From assembly GCF_024868665.1 (NCBI RefSeq), contig NC_079910.1, forward strand, positions 10,636,976 through 10,700,975: DNA of 64,000 nucleotides, given 5' to 3'. The number at the start of each line of letters is the position of its first letter. The first letter of the stretch is position 1. Of the stretch, positions 56,871-64,000 are shown one piece after another. The translations under genes and the position numbers were made by a program. Source of the stretch: Triplophysa rosa. Taxonomy: Eukaryota; Chordata; Actinopteri; Cypriniformes; Nemacheilidae. Below the pieces are notes generated by a model. That model did no database searches, had not been told where the DNA came from, and saw only the letters and a program-made list of their open reading frames with translations.

Positions 56871-57060
56871 AGGGATAGTTCATCCAAAAATCAACTTTGT
56901 GTGATTTTTTTGCTCACCCACATGACGTTAAACATGTTTAGAGAACTTCCGGCGTCTTCGGAGCACAAATAAAGATATTTAGGTGACACCCGAGCGCTTT
57001 CCAGGCCTCCTCATTGAAACCATGGTATCAGTTTTTGCCAAGGTCCAGAAAAGTACTAAA
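56871..57060 (+). repeat. TTAA-flanked repeat fragment
   Basis: TTAA-AGGGATAGTTCATCCAAAAA begins it. It continues into GAGAACTTCCGGCGTCTTCG, unlike the other copies in the window, so it is a different subfamily. Confidence 0.5.
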
Positions 57061-57168
57061 GACCACTTTAATGTCAATGCAGCTATTCACGTTAGTTCAT
57101 GGTACATTATCTATTAACTAATGTTAACAGTTACAACTTTTCATTTGAAAAGGAATTGCTGAAATTAG

Positions 57169-57520
57169 TGGTCCAGTGTATGAAATGTAGTGGCATCTAG
57201 CGGTGAGGTTGCGAATTGCAACCAACGGCTCAGTCCACCCCTCCCTTTCGAAGCACTACGACGGCTGACACAGGACAAAGATTTCATCAGGTTTTTGCTT
57301 TATTTGCCAAAAAAGATAACATACTTTAAACACGCTCTGTAGGACTACAACGTGGCGAATTCTATGTAAGAGGACCCGCGCTGTAAATAGAAATAGCACA
57401 TTGTAAGGTAATAAAAACATAATGCTTCATTATGTAAAGTCTTTATACACCTCTGAAGACATAGTTTTGTAAATTATATTGCATTTCTGTCAATTACAAA
57501 AAAAAATAACACACTGGACC
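57169..57520 (-). mobile_element. AGGTCCAGTGTG-family MITE, complete
   Basis: TGGTCCAGTGTATGAAATGT to ACACACTGGACC then TTAA (57521-57524), 352 bp. The left flank is TTAG, a mutated TTAA. Internal CCACCCCTCCCTTTCGAAGC is shared with the other copies. Confidence 0.82.
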
Positions 57521-58647
57521 TTAAACATGAACTAAGATTAATAAATGCTGTCGTTCATTGTTAGTGAAAAAATTAACTAATTGTTATTAAATAAAACCTT
57601 ATTGTAAAGTGTTAGCAAAGTATTTTAACACCGAAACATGACAAACCTTTGAGTTGATGAGTGCGTGTTTAATAGACACATGAAAAATGTCTTTAACCAA
57701 AGGATAAAAAACAGGCAATAAAGTGTTTATAGTTTCCCTGTTGTAAATTGCACCTCATAAAAACACACAGCTGTTCGCAGCAATGAAGATAAATGGACAT
57801 TTGTACGATTATAAAAACCCAGAATGCCAAAAAGGTCTTTAGTCAATTCTCCCAGAATTCCATTAACACCTACTTTAATACTCCAGTCATGTTCAAAACT
57901 CGGCATACATCTAATGCGTCGCCAGAATATTGTGCTGCTGTCTTTTTCTCTCACGCTTTCTATTGTCAAGCCCTGTGGTACCACAGATTTAATTCCACTT
58001 CTGTACACTGTCACTCACACCCACTCTGCCTCATTGAACTGTAACCAACACCTCATTCAGTGCTTCCACTCCTCAAAGCCACTGTGATGTGTGAGCGTGG
58101 AAGCCTTATATTCCTTCTGGCAGAAAGTAAATGTTCTGTCATCAATCATCGACCGAGAGACGCAGCCAGAGTAATGTTTTACTGTCAGAGCCACTTGGGA
58201 TATTAGGCTAATAGAATGGGTTTTATTGTACTTCCTAGCGCACACAATGTTTTTAGTAAGTGTTGATAGATTTTCACCTGCAGATGATACGTGACACATA
58301 TTTAATTTACCCTCTGTGTTTGACTTATTTCTGTGCCTTACAAATGAGTTGTATTATGAGCACGGGTTTATTTTGGCCGGGGGGTGGACGGGACAGTTGT
58401 TGATGAATGTGTTGTAAGCAAGTAAAGATTGCTGTTTTTCAGTCTGTCAAAGAGATTAGGAGAAATTTCATGTTGCCGAACATACTGACTGAATCTGACA
58501 TTAGATTTCATAATGTGAGCACATAGCAGGCTTATGTAGTTTGTTCTAAAGTCCTTATTAGGGTTAGGACACAAAACCAATGCAAGACAGTGGGGACCAA
58601 TGGTTTTCTGTTACCAACATTCTTCAAAATATCGTCTTTTGTGTTAA

Positions 58648-59070
58648 AGGACCAGTGTGAAATATTTTGGAGGGTCTATTGACAGAGATACAATATAATA
58701 TACATGTCTTCAGAGGTGTATAGAGACCTTACATACAGTTACGTTTATGCATTTGGAAGACGCTTTTATCCAAAGCGACTTACATTGCATTGTATTATAC
58801 ATTTTGTTATTTGACTATATGCAATCCCCTGGGATCCAGCCCATGACCTTGGCGTTGCTAGTGCCATGCTCTAACCACTGAGCCACAGGAAAGCAATTAT
58901 GTGTTATGTTTTTATTACCTTAGAACGAGATATTTCTATCTACATACACCACGGGTCGCTTGCATGGAATTCGCCATGTTTTGTCAGCCTCTGTAAAGCT
59001 TCGAAAAAAATGTGTTGTTGCAATTCACAACCTCACGGCTGGATGCCGCTAGATTTTACTGACTGGTCCT
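58648..59070 (+). mobile_element. AGGTCCAGTGTG-family MITE hosting a SINE
   Basis: TTAA-AGGACCAGTGTGAAATATTT to ACTGACTGGTCCT-TTAA. A complete V-SINE is inserted after CCTTACATA. Without it the MITE would be about 265 bp. Confidence 0.82.
58736..58893 (-). mobile_element. V-type SINE, full length, inside a MITE
   Basis: On the minus strand: CCTGTGGCTCAGTGGTTAGA, a B-box-like GGATCCCAGGGG region, and the tail AAGTCGCTTTGGATAAAAGC with GTCTTCCAAATGCATAAACG. It is very like the 2631 copy. Confidence 0.85.
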
Positions 59071-59705
59071 TTAAGTCAGTTAGTCGGACTTTCTGGTATA
59101 CAGAGTACAGATGAAGCACTAATCCCAGTCACACATACAACAGGGTCCAGTACAGCATCCGATTCAGACGTGATTAAAACAAAGCTTTTCAAAATAAAAT
59201 GAAATCATTTATTTACAAATGAATTGCTTCAGAATAGCGCTAGCACATTTGCATTTTGTTCTTGGCAGACTAGGCAGCAGCAAAAAGCTGTGCTGTGATT
59301 TAACAGGTCTTTGTCAGTATATTCCACAGATATCAGTGCTGTTCTGCTCTTTGTGTGCCAAACAAAAGATTATCAGCGCGAGACCAATCTTCAAAACTGC
59401 ACTGGATGCCCATCAGAATACATCATGATGGCTTTCAATTGCTAAGTTTCCATTTTTCCAAGCAGGAATATAAAGACTGTTTTATAAGAATATGTGATCA
59501 CATATAAACATTGAAATGAGAGTTTGTAAGGGATGTATGGCTGATATGTGTGCAAAGAAACAGAAGTTATCTGTCGGTCCTCTTGAGAACTTGATTCTGA
59601 TTGGTTATTTGATCAACCTGTGGTGCATTTCCTTAATGATAACTGACTGACTTCTATTCTAGTTTATCATTCACTGTAGTCTCTCTCTCTACCTTTTTCA
59701 TATAG

Positions 59706-59861
59706 CATGTCCTTCTGGATTCTTCAAAGCATCTCAAGGGGACCAGCTATGTCTCCAGTGTCCATTCAACAGCCGCACTATCAACGAGGGGGCCATCAAC
59801 TGCGTCTGCCGCAACGGATACTACCGAACGGATTCTGACCCTCTTGAGATGCCCTGCACCA
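59706..59861 (+). CDS. ephb2: ephb2 exon 4: cysteine-rich region
   Basis: 156 nt from acceptor tcatatag to donor ACCA|GTATGT. It reads ACPSGFFKASQGDQLCLQC, then PFNSRTINEGAINCVCRNGY and YRTDSDPLEMPCT. Spacing of the cysteines is that of the tumour-necrosis-factor-receptor/EGF-like module between the ligand-binding domain and FN3 in Eph receptors. Phase 1 on both sides, so skipping it would keep the frame. It is separated from exon 3 by 23.25 kb that contains a full retrotransposon. Confidence 0.97.
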
Positions 59862-61029
59862 GTATGTCATTCTTCCAAAGTGTAGTGTTTTTAAGTCTCT
59901 CCGAAAATCAAAACGGGAGACTTGCTTTGATGCAGAACATCCAGACAATTTCGACCATCTTCAGATCTCTCAGAAACATGAAGCAGGAGATTGATATAGA
60001 GTGTTCTTTAGCATGTAGCGAGGTGTTTTTGTGAAGCTCCCTCTTTGTGTGGTTGTCCTTTTAAGGGGTTTCCGTTAAGTGCGGCAAAAGAAAATGAGTG
60101 GGTAACTTGCGGAACAGCAAGAAAACGCCCCATTGAGATTTGCATAATGCTTTATTCTGTAGGGACGGTGGGCATTTGTTGAATGGTGGAGAAGTGTTCC
60201 ACATTGTCAGCACTCCGAACTGCCTCACTGTGTCCAGATTAGAGGGAGGAGAAAGTGCTTCCCTTTCACTCGTGTTTTACATTACAATGAAGCACTTTTC
60301 CTTTCATCCCTTGTCATTACCCATTATGAAATTATTACTTTAATGTGGCTTGTTAGAAAGCGGAGATGACTTTGATCCAGGCTCTTTTTTTTAAGGGAAC
60401 TGTGATAATAGGCTAATGAATAAGCGAGAATTGGATCGTAAATGCGTAAAGACGCTAGGCACTTAACATGAGCTTAAGTCAGCAGCCGGGTAAACTGCAC
60501 AGGGCAAAAATACACGGAACTCATAAAGTTATTTTATATTATTTCATATTGCATGAATTCAATTTTCAGTCCCAAGTGTTTAGTCTCATCTTTAGTTAAA
60601 GGTCCAGTGTGTAATTTTTTTAGAGGATCTATTGACAGAAATGCAAAATAATATACATAACAATGTTTTCAGAGGTGTATAAAGACCTTACATAATGAAG
60701 CATTATGTTTATATGACCTTAGAACAAGCTATTTATATCTACAAACAACGTGGGTCCCCTTGCATAGAATTCGCGATGTTGTTTCTACAGTAGCCCTAAA
60801 CGGACAAACTGCTCTACAGAGTTTGTTTTGTAAATACGTTACGAAAACGTGACGACATCTTAGTCCTGCGTCAGCCACCGTAGTGCTTCGAACGGGAGGG
60901 GTGAGCGGTGGACTGAGCCGTTGGTTGCAATTCGCAACCTCACCATTAGATGCCGCTAAAATCTACACATCGCTCCTTTAAAAAAATATAGAAATCTTTA
61001 ATGAGACAGTATGGTTTGGTTTTCCACAG
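59862..61029 (+). other. ephb2: ephb2 intron 4
   Basis: 1.17 kb. 60600-60977 is a MITE that ends 52 bp before the exon 5 acceptor. The rest is unique. Confidence 0.75.
60600..60977 (+). mobile_element. AGGTCCAGTGTG-family MITE, complete
   Basis: TTAA-AGGTCCAGTGTGTAATTTTT to CTACACATCGCTCCT-TTAA, 378 bp. Close to the 9575 copy in length and interior (CTATTGACAGAAATGCAA). Confidence 0.85.
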
Positions 61030-61365
61030 CCGTGCCCTCTGCACCCCAGAATGTGATCTCCAGTGTGAACGAGACCTCTCTGCGTCTGGAGTGGGAATCT
61101 CCTAAGGAGAGCGGTGGACGGGAAGACGTGGTCTACAACATCATCTGCAAGAGCTGCGGCTCCGGTCGAGGGGCCTGCACCCGCTGCGGCGACAACGTGC
61201 AGTTCGTGCCCCGCCAGCTGGGCTTGACTGAGCCCCGGGTCCATATCACCGACCTGCTGGCCCACACTCAGTACACTTTTGAGATCCAGAGTGTGAATGG
61301 AGTTTCTGATCAGAGCCCCTTCTCACCTCAGTTTGCCTCCGTAAACATCACCACAAACCAGGCTG
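61030..61365 (+). CDS. ephb2: ephb2 exon 5: first fibronectin type III domain
   Basis: 336 nt from acceptor ttccacag to donor GCTG|GTAAGA. It reads VPSAPQNVISSVNETSLRLE, then SGGREDVVYNIICKSCGSG, CTRCGDNVQFVPRQLGLTEP and DLLAHTQYTFEIQSVNGVSD, ending in SVNITTNQA. This is the membrane-distal FN3 domain, with the CxxC-type insertion characteristic of Eph receptors. The next exons (second FN3, transmembrane, kinase, SAM, PDZ ligand) are not in the window. Confidence 0.98.
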
Positions 61366-64000
61366 GTAAGAGAACAGTAAACACAATTTATGGTTTGAGA
61401 CACAAGTGTGTGTAAATAAGCAGTTTTCAAAGCAACAACGAAAACAAATGTTACTGCACATGCATGCTTTTGTGGCCCAAACCTAACTTCCGGTACACAT
61501 CTGCAAAGAACATCTCTGGAGATTATTTCTGATAACAAGCAAAATAAATAACAAGTAAATTACATTAGCTAGCAAGTTCAAAGTATTTCTAGACTGTATT
61601 ATTTTGGGTGACCAGTAGAAGAACCGTTACTTGGCTAAACTTAAAGTGACACGACCCATTCATCAAATTGTTTATTTAATTAAATGTATATAGAATAAAA
61701 TTCAACAAATAGTTTATTTGATACGATTATTACACAATAAAATATTAATACAAATTTAGATGAATTTTAATTAAATAAAATATAAATAGTTATATTATTA
61801 ACCACTAGCCAGACCCATCAACAAACAGAGACCGAAGTCAGGCGCGTTCGTCTGATGAAACGTCTATAAGCAGGTATTTCCCTCGTTCCCTGTTTAATAT
61901 TTTAAGAGATTTTGCCTGGTCATTTTTCTAGAAAGCTGCTCCGGGTATCTTCTGTTTTATAGTATTCCGTCAGGAAACTGATGTGTTGGCATCTTTCTAG
62001 CTCCACCTGCTCAAGTTTCCCATATTCCCTGGTTTTTATCCGAGATCTGAAAGCTACTCCACAGCATTCATCATATTGTGCTGTTCGGGATTTTAAATGT
62101 CAGTAAAAAAGAGTGGGTTCAAAAGGAACATAATAGTGTTTAATAGAGCATTTTAATGAGAGCCGTGCCCCCGGCTGTGCTGCAGTGAACTCGCTGGCCC
62201 TATCACTGCAGGCTGGGGCTCCACCGGTGAGCCTGTCAGTCCACATTACTACCTCACTGCTGCCATCATAAGACATAACTCTACCACACCACACAAAGAG
62301 AGAGAGAGACAATGCCAGAACCTGCTGGTCAGTCAGAGCCCAGACGTGAGCTCGGGAGCCAGTGGATTTACACAGCCCTCGGGAACTCTAAACGTCGTCT
62401 TGTGCGCAAGAATTTATTCATAATGTTGGCCTGAGAAACACAGCGAGATTTTAATAGAATAGATGACGTGCCCATGTCGAGTTAGGAACGCTCTTGAAAT
62501 TTTGAATTGAGCAAAGGCAGTACAAGAATATTGGGGTAGTATTTCATTTTTAATCTTTTTGTTTGAATGTTTTTCTATAGTAGAATCACGTTAAAATAAC
62601 TTTTGTATACCAAATGTCATAAGAATATTTCCGAAATTAGAAATATTTTGACTGTAGGGTTTATAGGCATGCACATTAATGTTTTCAAATCTCTAGTACC
62701 TTGTTTTACGCTGTGATCAGCTAGGAAATTCCTTTTATTCATTTGCCACAGTTATAATTCTTTTAGAGAAAAGATTCTGAGATCCTTTTCAGATGGAAAC
62801 TCATAATCAGTTTCTCATATTCTCAAGAATACCACAAGGACATCAGAATTTATATTTTTGTCAGAGAGCGAGAACCATTTGTGTTTCTCATAAATCACAG
62901 TCAAAGAGAGCAGGCGAATGATGAAGTAGCTCTTATTGTTTGGAAAAGTGATCACCTCATGAAATCAAGAGAACTTTTTTCATACATATAATAGCTCTAT
63001 TGACTTTATAACTGCATAGCTGTGGTGCACTCATTCCAGACGTTCTGAGGTTTCTGCTCTTCAGCATTAGAAACTGTGTTCCATTAAACAAGAAGTCATG
63101 TTTGTTTAAAGCGGCCGTGCAATGGTGTGTCATGCATTTTTACTTCTTTACAATGTTAAACGTGCCGTCTTCTCATGCTTAACATGGTCAACTTGTCAAA
63201 AGACAAGAGTTGGGCGTATTACGTAGTATTTCTGTGCTCGATACACTCCCCCAGCGATCATACAGGTTTCGGAAAGTTTTTTTTCGAACATATAAAACTG
63301 TTTCGTAACAATTTTTCTTAGTCCCTTGTTGGACAATTCTCCCGGAAAAGCACGCGGCAGCAAGGAGACCAGGAGAAGGAGCATGCGCAGACGTCACTTT
63401 CACTTGTGTGCAGGAGAGAGAGGTGAAGTTCAGGTGTTTGTTTGTTCACTGCATTTGGGTGATGAATGTTATATAAACAGTGGATATAAACTGGATTTGG
63501 AGATCGTTTGAAACTGATATATGGAGCCGTCCCAGCGCTAAAAGATGCCGGACATGAACCGCATGCGGTGAGTGAAACTGATGTCTGTGTTTTGTTGGCA
63601 ATGTGTGCGCACGTGCTTTAGTTCAGCCTGCCCCTCCCCCCCGCACGCGCCGTATGCTTTCGGAAATAATCGTACAGCTGTATCTATCTCTTATAAATGT
63701 GATCAAACTAAATACTCTTCGAAGATACGAAGTATGCTATACTACTCTATAGGTACTCAAGATTAATATGAGATTGGCAGAAACCGCGTGTTACGGCCGC
63801 TTTAAAGCAATCAAATGTACTTGGAATGAATAAGATTCAAGGGCTAATGTAAGATTCTCGCGGCCATTTTTGGTCTAATGAACTTTAGTTTATATTTTCT
63901 GTGGCATTTTCCAGATCTTTTTGACCATAGTTAATAAATGAATCATTTCTCTTGGATGCCCATTTTAAAGCATGTCAAATTAGAAAGTTTGAACATAATT
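61366..64000 (+). other. ephb2: ephb2 intron 5 (partial)
   Basis: No further ephb2 exon was recognised up to the window end. It contains a 692-bp MITE at 63110 and otherwise AT-rich unique sequence. Confidence 0.7.
63110..63801 (-). mobile_element. 692-bp TTAA-flanked element (AGCGGCC ends), copy B
   Basis: TTAA (63106-63109) then AGCGGCCGTGCAATGGTGTG; TTACGGCCGCT then TTAA (63802-63805). It is the reverse of copy A at 42741 with few differences, and keeps perfect AGCGGCCGT ends. Confidence 0.88.

Larger units (their letters stand above)
36454..59705 (+). other. ephb2: ephb2 intron 3
   Basis: A 23.25-kb intron containing the LTR retrotransposon and, around it, MITEs, a 21-bp tandem array and stretches that look unique: 36490-39720, 39870-41330, 43440-45540, 45760-47230, 47480-48540, 55450-56860, 57530-58640, 59080-59700. 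Candidate conserved non-coding patches are at 37680-38340, 40160-40440, 44150-44350 and 47940-48260. Confidence 0.7.

Overview
The window looks like nuclear DNA of a ray-finned fish, most likely a cypriniform. It has spliced vertebrate genes with GT/AG introns, AT-rich introns, a tRNA-derived V-type SINE, and many short inverted-repeat DNA transposons of the kinds known from zebrafish and carps. The species assignment is an inference. A single N lies at 30091.

Three protein genes can be supported by exons whose splice phases join. (1) eif4g3, minus strand: three 5' coding exons between 1329 and 6203, with the rest beyond the left edge. (2) lactbl1 (beta-lactamase-like 1), minus strand, complete in six exons from 12158 down to 8293, giving a 548-residue predicted protein. 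(3) ephb2, plus strand: a probable signal-peptide exon at 18536-18587, then exons at 35013-35077, 35769-36453, 59706-59861 and 61030-61365, which cover the ephrin-binding domain, the cysteine-rich region and the first fibronectin III domain. The membrane and kinase exons lie beyond the right edge. lactbl1 and ephb2 are divergently transcribed, and human LACTBL1 also lies next to EPHB2. lactbl1 and eif4g3 are in tandem on the minus strand.

Most of the rest is transposon sequence. The main element is an apparently intact chromodomain-containing Ty3/Gypsy retrotransposon (50126-55353) in ephb2 intron 3, with GTTTG target duplications, nearly identical LTRs and one 1439-codon gag-pol frame. Its LTR carries an 18-bp minisatellite whose unit contains ATACTTACCTG. 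That is identical to the first 11 nt of vertebrate U1 snRNA, and its complement is the consensus 5' splice site CAGGTAAGT. The sequence just after the 5' LTR is complementary to the predicted mRNA 5' end, which suggests Tf1/sushi-type self-priming rather than tRNA priming.

Other mobile DNA includes a hAT element nested in another hAT element, both with 8-bp target duplications; a third hAT MITE; Harbinger-like MITEs with TTA or TAA duplications; three families that share TTAA flanks and AG termini, possibly Kolobok-type; a 3.3-kb palindrome with about 700-bp arms; and a three-level nest at 25.8-27.2 kb. No RNA genes, CRISPR arrays or bacterial-type features were found.
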